Assembly: GCF_001544615.1 (NCBI RefSeq) | Contig: NZ_FCNV02000001.1 | Span: 372,001 to 436,000 of the forward strand | Length of the DNA: 64,000 nt | Source: Caballeronia concitans | GTDB taxonomy: Bacteria; Pseudomonadota; Gammaproteobacteria; Burkholderiales; Burkholderiaceae | Direction of reading: 5' to 3' | Shown: positions 44,555 through 57,180 of the stretch, piece after piece | Layout of the letters: each line of letters begins with the position of its first letter | Position numbering within the stretch: position 1 is the first letter of the stretch | Notes under the pieces: generated by a model | Databases searched by the model: none | Told to the model about the DNA's origin: nothing | What the model saw: the letters and a program-made list of their open reading frames with translations, nothing else | Translations under genes and position numbers: made by a program

Positions 44555-46339
44555 TTACATCTTCTGGGGAGCGGACACGCCGATGGTCGCGAGTCCGTTT
44601 TCGAGCACCTGCCGCGTGGCCGCGAGCAGCGCGATGCGCGCGGTGCGTTCCTGCTCGTCGTCCACCAGCACGCGCTCGGCATTGTAGAACGAGTGAAATT
44701 CGCCAGCGAGGTCGCGCAGATAGAACGCGACGGCGTGCGGCGCGAGTTCTTCGGCGGCGTGCGCGAGCATCTCGGGGAACTCGGCGAGCTTGTTGAGCAG
44801 CGCCATCGCGCGGTCGCTCGACAGCGGCGAGAGATCGGCCTTCGCCGCCTGCGCGACATCGCCGGCGTAGCGTTCCTTCCAGTCGCCGAGGATCGTGCAG
44901 ATGCGCGCGTGCGCGTATTGCACGTAATAGACCGGGTTCTCGTCGTTCTGCTTGAGCGCGAGGTCGATGTCGAACACGAACTCCGTGTCCGCCTTGCGCG
45001 AAATCAGGAAGAAGCGCACGGCGTCGCGGCCGCGGCGGATCATGTCTTCGTCGAGTTGATCGGGCGCGGCTTCGTTGCCCGGCGTCATGCCGCCCGACCA
45101 TTCGATCAGATCGCGCACGGTCACGTAGCTGCCCGCGCGTTTCGAGATCTTCACTTCCTGGCCGTCGCGCATGACGGTCACCATCTTGTGCAGCACGTAA
45201 TCGGGATAACCCTTCGGAATGCCGATGCCGAGCCCTTGCAGCCCCGCACGCACGCGCGCGATCGTGCCGTGATGGTCCGAGCCCTGAATGTTGATGACCT
45301 TGGTGAAGCCGCGCTGCCACTTCGTCACGTGATACGCGACGTCCGGCACGAAGTAGGTGAACGTGCCGTCGGACTTGCGCATGACGCGGTCCTTGTCGTC
45401 GCCGTCATCGGTGGTGCGCAGCCACAGCGCGCCTTCCTGCTCGTAGGTCTTGCCGGCATCGATCAATGCCTGAACCGTTTGTTCGACGCGCCCTTCCTTG
45501 TACAGCGACGACTCCAGATAGAACTGGTCGAACTTCACGCCGAACGCGGTCAGGTCCATGTCTTGTTCATGGCGCAGATACGCGACCGCGAAATGACGAA
45601 TGGCTTCGAGATCGTCGACGTCGCCGCTGCCCTTCACCGGCTCGCCGTCCTTCGCCGCGACGGTCGCGCCCGCCATGTAGTCGCGCGCGATATCCGCGAT
45701 GTACTCGCCGTTGTACGCCGCTTCCGGCCATTCTGCGTCGCCGGGCTTGATGCCGCGTGCGCGCGCCTGCGTCGAAATGGCGAGATTGCCGATCTGCACG
45801 CCCGCGTCGTTGTAATAGAACTCGCGATGCACGTCGTAGCCTTGCGTGGCGAGCAGGTTCGAAAGTGCGTCGCCGAGCGCGGCCTGACGGCCGTGGCCGA
45901 CGTGCAGCGGACCCGTCGGATTCGCCGACACGAATTCGACGAGCACGTGCCTGCCCGCATCGCGCTGTGAGCGGCCGAAGGCGGCGGCTTCGTCCAGCAC
46001 CGCCGGGATCACGTCTTGCTTGGCCTTCGCCGCAAGCCGCAGGTTGATGAAGCCTGGCCCCGCGACTTCCGCGTGATCGACGAGACCCTGAGCCTGCGGA
46101 TGCGCGATCACGGCATCGACGATCTGCTGCGCCAGCTGACGCGGATTCGCGCGCAGCGGCTTGGCGAGCTGCATCGCGACATTCGACGCCACGTCGCCGT
46201 GCGCCGCGACCTTCGGTCGTTCGAGCACGATCGCGGGCGCGACGAAAGCGGCTTCGCTCGCGCCGAGCGTGGATTGCGCGACCTGCTTGACCGCGTCGGA
46301 GATAAGCGTTTCCAGGGTTTCTTTGTGTGCGGGCAGCAT
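44555..46339 (-). CDS. argS: arginyl-tRNA synthetase
   Basis: 594 residues from the ATG at 46339, the family length; the longer open frame upstream is not ArgS-like. Class I signature HIGH appears as [15 protein letters not shown], and the KMSK-like loop as [11 protein letters not shown]. The Add-1 N-terminal domain and the C-terminal DALR anticodon-binding domain ([13 protein letters not shown] onward) are present. It charges tRNA-Arg. The gene sequence ends HLFLS-free with SAPQKM. Confidence 0.97.
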   Translation of the reverse strand: MLPAHKETLETLISDAVKQVAQSTLGASEAAFVAPAIVLERPKVAAHGDVASNVAMQLAKPLRANPRQLAQQIVDAVIAHPQAQGLVDHAEVAGPGFINLRLAAKAKQDVIPAVLDEAAAFGRSQRDAGRHVLVEFVSANPTGPLHVGHGRQAALGDALSNLLATQGYDVHREFYYNDAGVQIGNLAISTQARARGIKPGDAEWPEAAYNGEYIADIARDYMAGATVAAKDGEPVKGSGDVDDLEAIRHFAVAYLRHEQDMDLTAFGVKFDQFYLESSLYKEGRVEQTVQALIDAGKTYEQEGALWLRTTDDGDDKDRVMRKSDGTFTYFVPDVAYHVTKWQRGFTKVINIQGSDHHGTIARVRAGLQGLGIGIPKGYPDYVLHKMVTVMRDGQEVKISKRAGSYVTVRDLIEWSGGMTPGNEAAPDQLDEDMIRRGRDAVRFFLISRKADTEFVFDIDLALKQNDENPVYYVQYAHARICTILGDWKERYAGDVAQAAKADLSPLSSDRAMALLNKLAEFPEMLAHAAEELAPHAVAFYLRDLAGEFHSFYNAERVLVDDEQERTARIALLAATRQVLENGLATIGVSAPQKM

Positions 46340-46483
46340 GCTGATGTGATCCAGTGAAGCGGGTGCGGATGCGATAGAGGAAGGCGAAGCGAGACGCCGT
46401 GTGACGCGGCTTCTCAGCCGGGGGCCACGTGACGAACGACGCGAAACGATGCGAAACGGCGCGCAATTCGGGCGTGAGACATA

Positions 46484-46513
46484 GCTAAACCGGGAGTTTA
46501 GCAAATGCTAAAC
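46484..46513. promoter_or_regulatory. alternating GCTAAAC inverted repeats upstream of argS and DUF1840
   Basis: GCTAAAC (46484-46490), GTTTAGC (46496-46502) and GCTAAAC (46507-46513) form three arms; the middle one can pair with either neighbour. It lies in the 281-bp divergent region between argS (minus) and the DUF1840 gene (plus), so it could be an operator with two overlapping sites or an alternative hairpin. Confidence 0.6.
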
Positions 46514-46620
46514 TGTCTAAAGAGGGTGGCTGTCAGCGAAGAACAGGCTCGTCGGCGCGCTTGCAACGTGGTTTGCATCGAAGACCGGCTGTCATCCAAC
46601 AAAAGGAAAAGGACCTTCCC

Positions 46621-46947
46621 ATGCTGATTACATTCAAGACCATGGCTGCACCCGACGTCCTGATGCTCGATAACCTGGCGGAGTATCTGCTCGGCATCAT
46701 CGGCAAGCAACTGACGGCGCGGGGTGTCATTACGCCGGACGAACTGCCCGCGGCCATTCAGAAACTCGAAGCGGCTATCGTGACCGACAAGAAAGAGCGC
46801 GCCGAGCACGACGGTCATTTCCACGAAGGCGAAGCGGGACACGACCCGCATGAGATTCCTATCGGACTTGCGCAGCGCGCGTATCCGTTCCTCGACATGC
46901 TGCGCCTCGCGCAGAAAGAGAAGAAGGACATTCTCTGGGGCGTGTGA
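46621..46947 (+). CDS. DUF1840 protein
   Basis: 108 residues from the ATG at 46621 (MLITFKTMAAPDVLMLDNLA). A small soluble acidic protein of the DUF1840 family found in betaproteobacteria; a His/Asp/Glu-rich stretch near residues 63-76 (EHDGHFHEGEAGHDPHE) could bind a metal but may be a flexible linker. Function unknown. It is divergent from argS and ends before a strong terminator. Confidence 0.85.
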   Translation: MLITFKTMAAPDVLMLDNLAEYLLGIIGKQLTARGVITPDELPAAIQKLEAAIVTDKKERAEHDGHFHEGEAGHDPHEIPIGLAQRAYPFLDMLRLAQKEKKDILWGV

Positions 46948-47018
46948 AATTCCGGGTCACGTACCGGGTCACGTTCCTTGTGACGTCCGAACGATCGGAA
47001 CGCTTCATGGCATAAAGA

Positions 47019-47051
47019 AAAACCCGCATCGGCAACGTCGATGCGGGTTTT
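47019..47051. terminator. bidirectional terminator
   Basis: AAAACCCGCATCG / CGATGCGGGTTTT 13-bp stem with a 7-nt loop and T-rich flanks on both strands. It serves the DUF1840 gene and the convergent small exported protein gene. Confidence 0.92.
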
Positions 47052-47073
47052 CTTTTTACGATGAACCATTCGC

Positions 47074-47274
47074 TTACTGCGACTGGCCGCCTTCGGCCGG
47101 AGCCGGTTTGGCCGTCGTGGGCTTGCGGGGCTTCTTCGGCTTCTTCTTGTGCTCCGTTTGCGGCGGCGAGTACGACGATGCCTCGGTGCTGCTGGCCTGT
47201 GCGAAGGCCGAACCCGACGCAGCGAGAACAGCCGCGGCGATCAGAACGGTTACGGCGGACGTCATCTTCTTCAT
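47074..47274 (-). CDS. small exported Lys/Pro-rich protein
   Basis: 66 residues. A signal peptide covers residues 1-25 (AVTVLIAAAVLAASGSAFA, cleavage after AFA). The mature peptide of about 41 residues has a strongly basic block EHKKKPKKPRKPTTAKPAPA and no cysteine. GGAG lies 8 nt before the ATG. I do not recognise the family; similar short basic exported proteins are frequent in Burkholderia. Binding to an anionic surface such as LPS or peptidoglycan is conceivable but unproven. Confidence 0.65.
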   Translation of the reverse strand: MKKMTSAVTVLIAAAVLAASGSAFAQASSTEASSYSPPQTEHKKKPKKPRKPTTAKPAPAEGGQSQ

Positions 47275-47417
47275 GCGACTTTCTCCGTGACGAAAAGAAT
47301 GCGTGGCCGTCGTCGTGACGGCCTATCGCGGGTACCAGTCTACGGAAATCAAAAACTTCCCGCCGAAAGCGTGCCTGTTGTCCGCTATCAGTCGGCCGAT
47401 ATAGTGCTTCGACGCAC

Positions 47418-50135
<2,718 letters not shown>

Positions 50136-50153
50136 TTTCTTGTCTCTTTGATG

Positions 50154-51230
50154 TCAGGCAGCATCCCGATACTGCGACGGAAACGCGCGCGGCTTCACTT
50201 GCGCCAGCGCCTTCGCGATCTCCGCGATATGCTCCGGCGTCGTCCCGCAGCATCCGCCCGCGAGATTCACGAGCCCCGCTTCGGCGAATTCCTTCAGCAA
50301 TCCCGAAGTCACATCCGGCGTTTCATCGAAGCCCGTATCGCTCATCGGATTCGGCAAGCCGGCGTTCGGGTAGCAGGACACGTAGGTATCGCAGAGCTTC
50401 GCCAGCTCTGCGATGTACGGACGCATCAGCGCCGCGCCCAGCGCGCAGTTCAGGCCGAACGTGAGCGGCTTCGCGTGACGCAGCGAGTTCCAGAACGCCT
50501 CGACCGTCTGCCCCGAGAGAATGCGCCCGGAAGCATCGGTGACGGTGCCCGAAATCATGATCGGCACGCGTTCGCCCGTGTCCTCGAACAACTCGTCGAG
50601 CGCGAAGAGCGCGGCCTTCGCGTTCAACGTATCGAAGATGGTTTCCACGAGGAATAAATCGCAGCCTGCATCGAGCAGCGCCTTCGCCTGCTCGTAGTAG
50701 GTGTCGCGCAACTCGTCGAACGTGACGTTGCGCGCGCCGGGGTCGTTGACGTCGGGCGAAATGCTCGCGGTCTTCGGCGTCGGTCCGATCGCGCCCGCGA
50801 CGAAGCGCGGCTTGTCGGGCGTGGAGAAGGCATCGCAGGCTTCGCGCGCGAGCTTTGCCGATGCGAGATTCATCTCCGCCGCCAGCGCTTCCATGCCGTA
50901 ATCGGCCTGGGCCACGCGCGTCGCGCCGAACGTGTTCGTCTCGATGATGTCCGCGCCCGCCGCCAGATACTTGTCGTGAATCTCGCGGATGATCTGCGGC
51001 TGCGTGATCGACAGCAACTCGTTGTTGCCCTTGATGTCGCGTCCGTAATCCTTGAAGCGCTCGCCGCGATACGCGGCTTCATCCAGCTTGTAACGCTGAA
51101 TCATGGTGCCCATCGCGCCATCGAGGATGAGGATGCGTTGCTGCAAAAGCGCGGGCAGCGCGGCGCCGCGCGTGTAGGCGCGCGCGGGCGACCTGGCGCC
51201 CGACGGACTCGGATTGGCGTTCTGGTTCAT
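50154..51230 (-). CDS. metH: homocysteine S-methyltransferase part of MetH
   Basis: 358 residues equal to the N-terminal homocysteine module. It shows [29 protein letters not shown] (first zinc cysteine) and [11 protein letters not shown] (two more zinc cysteines). It lacks folate and B12 domains, which are coded by the next gene. The 18-bp gap and same strand imply co-expression and assembly of a two-chain enzyme. No obvious cobalamin or SAM/SAH riboswitch is seen in the 240 bp upstream. Confidence 0.95.
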   Translation of the reverse strand: MNQNANPSPSGARSPARAYTRGAALPALLQQRILILDGAMGTMIQRYKLDEAAYRGERFKDYGRDIKGNNELLSITQPQIIREIHDKYLAAGADIIETNTFGATRVAQADYGMEALAAEMNLASAKLAREACDAFSTPDKPRFVAGAIGPTPKTASISPDVNDPGARNVTFDELRDTYYEQAKALLDAGCDLFLVETIFDTLNAKAALFALDELFEDTGERVPIMISGTVTDASGRILSGQTVEAFWNSLRHAKPLTFGLNCALGAALMRPYIAELAKLCDTYVSCYPNAGLPNPMSDTGFDETPDVTSGLLKEFAEAGLVNLAGGCCGTTPEHIAEIAKALAQVKPRAFPSQYRDAA

Positions 51231-51346
51231 GACGGACAGGCCCTGTACCGGATGTGAAATAGTCCGTCATTGTAGCCGCAGCCACGCCCAATCGCTGTGC
51301 GCGCCGGCCTGCCGGCAGGGCGCGATGGCACGCGATTGCAAGAAAA

Positions 51347-51379
51347 AAAGAACCCCGCCGATAAAGGGACGGGGTCTTT
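51347..51379 (-). terminator. terminator of the DUF3567 gene
   Basis: AAAGAACCCCG / CGGGGTCTTT with one bulged base. On the minus strand the stem is followed by a TTCTTTTTTTC tract. It lies about 95 bp past the DUF3567 stop and shields metH from read-through. Confidence 0.82.
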
Positions 51380-51473
51380 CTGGCGTGTCGCACGTTTGCC
51401 TTGCTGCATGGCTTGCCCGATCGCCGGCAAGCGGTGGCGGCGCGAGCGCGTGAAGCCGCGCCCGCGCGGTGAA

Positions 51474-51731
51474 TCAGTGAAGCACGACGGGTTGGGTCAT
51501 CAAGATATCGAACTGGCCGAGGAATTCGTCGACATCCTCGAGCGAAGGTTCTTCCTCGATCAGCTTCTGCACATGCTCGCGAAACTTCTCCGCGAGCGCA
51601 CCGTCGATGAAGATCTCCCGTTGCGTGTTCTTGTCGACGATTTCGTAACCGCCCGACATCATCGCGAGATGATTGTCCTGCGGCGGAAATTCGACGACGC
51701 AATAGTTAGGGCTGTTGTAGATCATTTGCAT
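51474..51731 (-). CDS. DUF3567 protein
   Basis: 85 residues from the ATG at 51731 (MQMIYNSPNYCVVEFPPQDN), chosen because AAGGAG lies 8 nt upstream and this is the known family start; an ATG two codons later is possible. A small soluble acidic protein (SGGYEIVDKNTQREIFIDGA, then EEEPSLEDVDEFL). The family is conserved in betaproteobacteria, function unknown. It is a single gene with its own terminator. Confidence 0.87.
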   Translation of the reverse strand: MQMIYNSPNYCVVEFPPQDNHLAMMSGGYEIVDKNTQREIFIDGALAEKFREHVQKLIEEEPSLEDVDEFLGQFDILMTQPVVLH

Positions 51732-51857
51732 GGCGACACTCCTTATTCCTGTTGCTCCGGGCAAACCTGCATCTTAAGTGGAGCGACGGGGTGGGAATTC
51801 AAGGGGTGGCCTCGACGTGATGCCGTTTTATCGAGGCTTAGTTCTTTTGATACAGGC

Positions 51858-52646
51858 TCAGGCAGCCGCGCGCAAGAACGCATCGAGCAATGCGCAAAAA
51901 CGCTGGGATGCCTCGACCGGAGACAGATGTGCCGCCTTCAGTAATTCGAATTGCGCGCCCGGCACCAAGTCCGCGATCGCTCTGGATTCAGCATGCGGCG
52001 TGCCATTGTCCTGTTCACCGGCAACGACAAGTGTTCGTTTTCCAATCGATGCAAGGCCGTCGCGCGCATCGAAACGGCTGATTGCAAGGGCCGCGCGCGC
52101 GAAACCTTCGGCGGGCGTGTGCGCAATCGTTTCGCCGATCTGCTCCACGACTTCCGGATGCGCCTTGCGAAACTCGGCCGTGAGCCAGCGTTCGAGCGTG
52201 GGCTCGACGATACTGTTTGTCCCGTTTTCACGCACCGAAGCGACGCGCTGCATGAACGTCGGGCGCGCGTCTTCGCGAATGAAGGCCGGTGCGCCGACCA
52301 CGGTCAACGTATCCACTTTGTCGGCATGGTTGATGGCGAACTTCTGCGCGACCATGCCGCCAATGGACAAGCCGACGACATGCGTCGACGGTGCGCCGAG
52401 CTTGCCGAGCAGTTCCGCGAGATCATCGGCGAGATCGTCGATGGTGAAGTCGTCCGGCGACACCGCCGTGTGACCGTGGCCGCGCAGGTCGTAACGTAAC
52501 ACTGTGTAACCATCGCGAAAGTAGCCGGCCATCTGGTCCCACACAGACAGATCACCCGCCAGTTGATGGATGAACGTCAGCCAGGGACCGCCGCCTTCGT
52601 TGTCCAGCACGTACCGTGTGTCGATGCCCTTGATGTTCAACTGCAT
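51858..52646 (-). CDS. alpha/beta hydrolase (3-oxoadipate enol-lactonase-like)
   Basis: 262 residues from the ATG at 52646. It has the oxyanion loop FIHQLAGDLSVWD, DLRGHGHTA, the nucleophile elbow VVGLSIGGMVA, the acid VVAGEQDNGTP and the histidine in LKAAHLSPVEA. The pattern is like PcaD/enol-lactonases and esterases. No protocatechuate genes are near, so the substrate is open. Its start overlaps the end of the DUF3108 gene by 10 bp, so the two are coupled. Confidence 0.87.
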   Translation of the reverse strand: MQLNIKGIDTRYVLDNEGGGPWLTFIHQLAGDLSVWDQMAGYFRDGYTVLRYDLRGHGHTAVSPDDFTIDDLADDLAELLGKLGAPSTHVVGLSIGGMVAQKFAINHADKVDTLTVVGAPAFIREDARPTFMQRVASVRENGTNSIVEPTLERWLTAEFRKAHPEVVEQIGETIAHTPAEGFARAALAISRFDARDGLASIGKRTLVVAGEQDNGTPHAESRAIADLVPGAQFELLKAAHLSPVEASQRFCALLDAFLRAAA

Positions 52647-53887
52647 ATCGGCTCCGTGAGAATTGCTTCTACGCGTGGGATGTCCTGAACACTGCAACGC
52701 GCCGCCGTCAGGGCCGGGTTTCCGGCCCTGACGGCGGGTGCAGTTTCGTCTGACGCATCTGTCGTGCCCGGCGCTTGCGGCGAGCCTGCCGCGGACGGCA
52801 GGCGGAGGTTGCCGGCCCACAGCATTTCGATCTGCATGCCGTTCGGCTCGGTTTGCAGAATCCGCACCGGCAGCCAGCCGAGCGCGGGCGCGAGCCAGAC
52901 ATCGAGCTTGCGGCGGTCGCCTTCGCGGCGCGGCAGGCGCGTGAAATGGCGCGCGGTGACGAATCCGTCGCGGGCTTGCACGGTTTCGTCGCCGACGGTT
53001 TCCATCGGCCAGATTTCGCTGCTGTCGTTGTCGGCGACGCTGAACTGGCGCGTGACGCCGGGTTTGTAGACGTCGGGCGCGCCGCGCACGAGGCTCGCCA
53101 GTTGCATGACGACGCTGAAACGGTCCTGCGCACCGTCGGCGAGCGGCTGGCTGTTCGGCGTACGCGTGTAGACGATTTGTTTCGTTTCGCGATTGAAGAT
53201 GGCGATATCGGCGGCACGTCGGCCGCGTTTTTCCGAATATTGTTCCGGCGCGATGCCGAAGCCATCGATATGACCCTTGCTCGAATACACGTAAGGGCCG
53301 ACGAACGGCAGCGGAATCGACACGACCATCTCGTAATGCTGGCCGTCGTTGGTCCAGTGGATCGTGCCGGTTTGATTCATCACGCCGTTCACGAGCGTGT
53401 CATAGCGCAAGTCGCCGGTCGGCGGGACGCTGAATTTATCGCCGGAAGAAGCTGCCGGGGGCTGCGAAGCGGCCGCCGGTGCCGATGCGTTCGCAGGCGC
53501 GCCCGAAGCCGCGACCGTCGACGATGCAGTAACCGGCGCATCGGGCTGCGGCGTCGCGGCGCTGAGAACCGGCGAGGGCTGCGGTTGCGGCGCGGGGCGT
53601 GCGGGCTTCGACGGGGGCTTGGCTGGCGCGGCCGGCGGCACGGGGGTCGGAGGTGCAACCGGCTTCGGCGTCAGCAATTCCACCTGCACGGGCGGCTTCT
53701 CCACCGCCGTTGGATTCGCGGGCTGCTTCGCCCGCTCGATCCAGCGCATCGCGCCGACATGCAATCCGGCGACGACGAGCGCGGCCAGCAGCCATCGCCC
53801 CCAGCGGCGAGGCGCGGTGGTCGTGGGCACGGCATGAGGCGGCTCGCCCGACGCGGGACGAGGACGGCGATTGTCGAACAGAGGCAT
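52637..53887 (-). CDS. DUF3108 protein with N-terminal membrane anchor
   Basis: 416 residues from an ATG at 53887 (MPLFDNRRPRPASG); no strong RBS, so the start is tentative. A basic cytoplasmic tail is followed by one membrane helix (about residues 32-48, WLLAALVVAGLHVGAMRW), a long Pro/Ala/Ser linker of TonB type (VQVELLTPKPVAPPTPVPPA) up to about residue 150, and a C-terminal DUF3108 beta-rich domain (GDLRYDTLVNGVMNQTGTIH, PYVYSSKGHIDGFG). It probably spans the periplasm. Function unknown. Confidence 0.82.
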   Translation of the reverse strand: MPLFDNRRPRPASGEPPHAVPTTTAPRRWGRWLLAALVVAGLHVGAMRWIERAKQPANPTAVEKPPVQVELLTPKPVAPPTPVPPAAPAKPPSKPARPAPQPQPSPVLSAATPQPDAPVTASSTVAASGAPANASAPAAASQPPAASSGDKFSVPPTGDLRYDTLVNGVMNQTGTIHWTNDGQHYEMVVSIPLPFVGPYVYSSKGHIDGFGIAPEQYSEKRGRRAADIAIFNRETKQIVYTRTPNSQPLADGAQDRFSVVMQLASLVRGAPDVYKPGVTRQFSVADNDSSEIWPMETVGDETVQARDGFVTARHFTRLPRREGDRRKLDVWLAPALGWLPVRILQTEPNGMQIEMLWAGNLRLPSAAGSPQAPGTTDASDETAPAVRAGNPALTAARCSVQDIPRVEAILTEPICS

Positions 53888-53960
53888 CGAAACGGAAGAA
53901 GTTTGAACGCGCGTGGCGAACGGGAAACGGTTATGACACGCGCCGGGGAAACGATGTTCC

Positions 53961-54836
53961 TCAGCGCGCGGGCGCGTCGCTGGCGCGATATCCCAGTTCG
54001 TACGACAACCCGCGCGCGCACTCGCGCAGTGCGGAATCGATTTCACCGCCCCAGCGCGTATCGAACGCGCCTTCGTGGCCGAGCGCGATCAGCCCGAGCG
54101 CGAGTTCGCCGGTCGAATCGAAGACCGGCGTGCAGAACGCGTGAATCGTCGGCAGCAGCATGCCTTCGACGCGCGCCGCGCCGTGCACGCGGACATCGGC
54201 GAGAAGCGGCTCGATATCGGCCATCGTTTGGCGGGTGGCAGCGAGTTCGCGCTCGAGCATCGGCTGTGTCCTGCTGCGCGGCAAGTACGCGGCGAACAGC
54301 AGGCCGGTCGCGGATGACAGCAGCGGCATGACATCGCCCAGTTTCAGCGATGCCTTCGCCGGATAGCTCGACTCCATCCAGTGCACGACGGTCGGCCCCT
54401 GATTGCCCCACACCGCGATGCCCACGGTCTGGTCGAGCCGGTCGCGCAATTCGGCCAGCGCGATGCGCGCGAGCCTCACGCCATCGACGCGCGCGAGCCG
54501 CGCCAGTCCCATCTGCAGCGCGAAGCCGCCGAGTTCGTATCGGCCGGAAAGCGGGTCCTGCGACACCACGCCGAGCCGCACGAAGCTCACCAGATACCGA
54601 TGCGCTTTCGCCGGACTCATGCCCGCGCGCTGCGCGAGGTCGCGCAGCATCATCGCGCGCGGCTCGTGAGTCAGCACGTCGAGCAGCCGGAAGCCGACTT
54701 CGATCGACTGGATGCCGGAGCGCGCTTTCTCGGCGGAAGCGTCGATGTCGTCGTCGTCAGCGGTGGCGGGCAGGTTCGAAAGCATGAAAGCGTAGGGATC
54801 GGCCAGATGTTGGCGCGGTAATGGGCGATTCACCAT
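53961..54836 (-). CDS. IclR-family transcriptional regulator
   Basis: About 291 residues from an ATG at 54836; alternatives are 54863 and 54785, and none has a clear RBS. The winged HTH is in LLDVLTHEPRAMMLRDLAQR followed by AGMSPAKAHRYL, and the C-terminal effector domain includes VGIAVWGNQGPTVVHW and ALGLIALGHEG. It is divergent from the FAH-family gene with only 48 bp between starts, so it most likely controls that gene and those behind it. Confidence 0.88.
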   Translation of the reverse strand: MVNRPLPRQHLADPYAFMLSNLPATADDDDIDASAEKARSGIQSIEVGFRLLDVLTHEPRAMMLRDLAQRAGMSPAKAHRYLVSFVRLGVVSQDPLSGRYELGGFALQMGLARLARVDGVRLARIALAELRDRLDQTVGIAVWGNQGPTVVHWMESSYPAKASLKLGDVMPLLSSATGLLFAAYLPRSRTQPMLERELAATRQTMADIEPLLADVRVHGAARVEGMLLPTIHAFCTPVFDSTGELALGLIALGHEGAFDTRWGGEIDSALRECARGLSYELGYRASDAPAR

Positions 54837-54884
54837 CGTAAAATAGATTTCCCTTAACGTCATCTCAGTCACCGACTCCGCTTT

Positions 54885-55871
54885 ATGAAACTCGCCACGC
54901 TGAAGGACGGCACGCGCGACGGCCAGCTCGTCGTCGTTTCGCGCGATTTGCGCACGGCAGTGATCCCCGATGGAATCGTCACCACGCTGCAACGCGCGCT
55001 CGACGACTGGGCCTTCTACGCGCCGCAACTGATCGAGCTTTACGACGCGCTGAACCAGGGCCGCGCGCGCAACGCGTTTTCGTTCGATCCGAAGTCGTGC
55101 ATGGCGCCGTTGCCGCGCGCGTTTCAATGGGCCGACGGCTCGGCGTATGTGAATCACGTCGAACTCGTGCGGCGCGCGCGCGGCGCGGAAATGCCGCCGG
55201 AATTCTGGACCGATCCGCTGATGTACCAGGGCGGCAGCGACGACTTCATCGGGCCGACCGACGATATCGTGTGCGCGTCGGAATCGTATGGAATCGATTT
55301 CGAGGCGGAAGTCGCCGTCATCACGTCGGATGTCGGCATGGCGCCCACGCCCGACGAAGCGCTGAAAAGCGTGCGCCTGCTGATGCTCGTCAACGATGTC
55401 TCGCTGCGCAATCTCATTCCCGCCGAACTCGCGAAGGGCTTCGGCTTCTTCCAGAGCAAGCCCGCGACCGCGTTCTCGCCGGTGGCCGTGACACCCGACG
55501 AATTGGGCGATGCGTGGCGCGAAGGCCGCGTGCATCGGCCGATGATCGTGCACTGGAACGGCAAGAAAGTCGGCCAGCCGGAATGCGGCGTGGACATGGT
55601 CTTCCACTTCGGCCAGTTGATCGCGCATGCCGCGAAGACGCGCAATCTGCGCGCGGGATCCATCGTCGGCTCGGGCACGATCTCCAACAAGGACGCGACG
55701 CGCGGCTACTGCTGCATCGCCGAGAAGCGGTGTCTGGAGACCATCGAGCACGGCGCGGCGCAGACCGCGTTCATGAAGTTCGGCGACAGCGTGCGCATCG
55801 AGATCTTCGACGAAGCCGGCAGGTCGATCTTCGGCTCGATCGATCAGGCGGTCGTGCAGCTGGAGCATTGA
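54885..55871 (+). CDS. fumarylacetoacetate hydrolase-family protein
   Basis: 328 residues. The metal site of the family is suggested by IDFEAEVAVITSDVG (Glu ligands) and the loop after it, and the C-terminal domain has AGSIVGSGTISN and MKFGDSVRIEIFDEAGRSIFG. Such enzymes cleave carbon-carbon bonds of acylpyruvates in aromatic or amino-acid breakdown; the length and sequence fit a fumarylacetoacetase-like or acylpyruvase member. It is controlled in all probability by the divergent IclR regulator. Confidence 0.88.
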   Translation: MKLATLKDGTRDGQLVVVSRDLRTAVIPDGIVTTLQRALDDWAFYAPQLIELYDALNQGRARNAFSFDPKSCMAPLPRAFQWADGSAYVNHVELVRRARGAEMPPEFWTDPLMYQGGSDDFIGPTDDIVCASESYGIDFEAEVAVITSDVGMAPTPDEALKSVRLLMLVNDVSLRNLIPAELAKGFGFFQSKPATAFSPVAVTPDELGDAWREGRVHRPMIVHWNGKKVGQPECGVDMVFHFGQLIAHAAKTRNLRAGSIVGSGTISNKDATRGYCCIAEKRCLETIEHGAAQTAFMKFGDSVRIEIFDEAGRSIFGSIDQAVVQLEH

Positions 55872-55994
55872 AGCCCGAGCGATAAAGCCGCAACGGGTTT
55901 CGCCCGATGCGTCGGCGGCATGCGTCACCGTACACTTGCCGGGCGTCGCGGCCCGCCGGCCGCACGATCAGAACAACACTAAAAGGAGACGTTG

Positions 55995-57152
55995 ATGCGC
56001 GGTGTGAAGTGGATGGCGGCAGCAGTTTCGTTGGCTTTGGCGACGGCATCGTTCGGGCAAACGGCGCACGTGAAGATCGGCCTCGTGCTCTCGCTGACGG
56101 GACCGGCCGCGTCGCTCGGCATCCCCGCGCGCGATACCGTCGCGCTCCTGCCGAAGGAAATGGGCGGCAAGCCCGTCGATTACATCGTGCTCGACGACGC
56201 CTCCGACACCACGCAAGCCGTCCAGACCACTAAGAAGCTCATCAGCGAAGATCAGGTCGATGCGATCATCGGCTCGTCGATCACGCCGAACTCGCTCGCG
56301 ATGATCGATGTCGTCGCACAAGGGCAGACGCCGATGATCTCGCTCGCGTCGTCGTCGAAGATCATCGAACCGGTGGACGACAAGCGCCGCTGGGTCTTCA
56401 AGACGCCGCAGACGGACGCGATGATGGCATCGGCCATTGCGGAGCACGCGAGCAATCACGGCGTGAAGACGCTCGCGTATATCGGCCAGGCCGATGCGCT
56501 CGGCGAGACTTTCTACGCTGAAGTCGCCAAGTTCGCGCAGCTTCACAAGATCAACGTGGTGGCGAACGAGCGCTTCAACCGGACCGACCCGAGCGTGACC
56601 GGTCAGATTCTCAAGATCCTCGCCGCGAAGCCGGATGCCGTGGTCGTCGGCGCGGCCGGCACGCCCGCCGCGCTGCCGCCGAAGACGCTCGCGCAACGCG
56701 GCTACAAGGGCCTCGTCTATCACAATCACGGCGTGGGCAACCGCGACTTCCTGCGCGTGTGCGGCGCGGATTGCAACGGCACCTTCCTGCCGACGAGCCC
56801 GGTGCTCGTGGCCGCGCAGTTGCCCGACGATCATCCGGCCAAGCGCCTCGCGCTCAACTACATCAAACTGTACGAAGCGAAGCAGGGCGCGGGAACGGTG
56901 TCGGCGTTCGGCTCCTACACGTGGGATGCGGGCATGTTGCTCGAACGCGCGGTGCCCATCGCGATGAAAGCGGGCGCACCGGGTACTCCCGCGTTCCGCG
57001 CCGCCTTGCGCGACGCCCTCGAAGGCACGAAGAACTTCGCGGACACGAACGGCGTCGTCAACATGACGCCTGGCGATCACATCGGCCTCGATCAGCGCGC
57101 CCGCGTGATGGTCGAGATACGCGACGGCAAGTGGCTCTATCAGCCGCGCTAA
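55995..57152 (+). CDS. branched-chain amino-acid-type ABC substrate-binding protein
   Basis: 385 residues from the ATG at 55995 with AAAAGGAGAC upstream. A signal peptide covers about residues 1-21 ([14 protein letters not shown]). The mature part has the Liv-type periplasmic binding fold: [46 protein letters not shown] and [12 protein letters not shown]. The ligand may be an aromatic acid or an amino acid. No permease or ATPase gene lies nearby, so it must use a transporter encoded elsewhere. It follows the FAH gene after 123 bp. Confidence 0.88.
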   Translation: MRGVKWMAAAVSLALATASFGQTAHVKIGLVLSLTGPAASLGIPARDTVALLPKEMGGKPVDYIVLDDASDTTQAVQTTKKLISEDQVDAIIGSSITPNSLAMIDVVAQGQTPMISLASSSKIIEPVDDKRRWVFKTPQTDAMMASAIAEHASNHGVKTLAYIGQADALGETFYAEVAKFAQLHKINVVANERFNRTDPSVTGQILKILAAKPDAVVVGAAGTPAALPPKTLAQRGYKGLVYHNHGVGNRDFLRVCGADCNGTFLPTSPVLVAAQLPDDHPAKRLALNYIKLYEAKQGAGTVSAFGSYTWDAGMLLERAVPIAMKAGAPGTPAFRAALRDALEGTKNFADTNGVVNMTPGDHIGLDQRARVMVEIRDGKWLYQPR

Positions 57153-57180
57153 TCACACGCGCGATCCAACGCGAACGAAC

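Noticed and set aside
51231-51473. cobalamin or SAM/SAH riboswitch before metH
   Set aside because: No B12-box or other conserved riboswitch word is visible; the only structure is the terminator of the DUF3567 gene.
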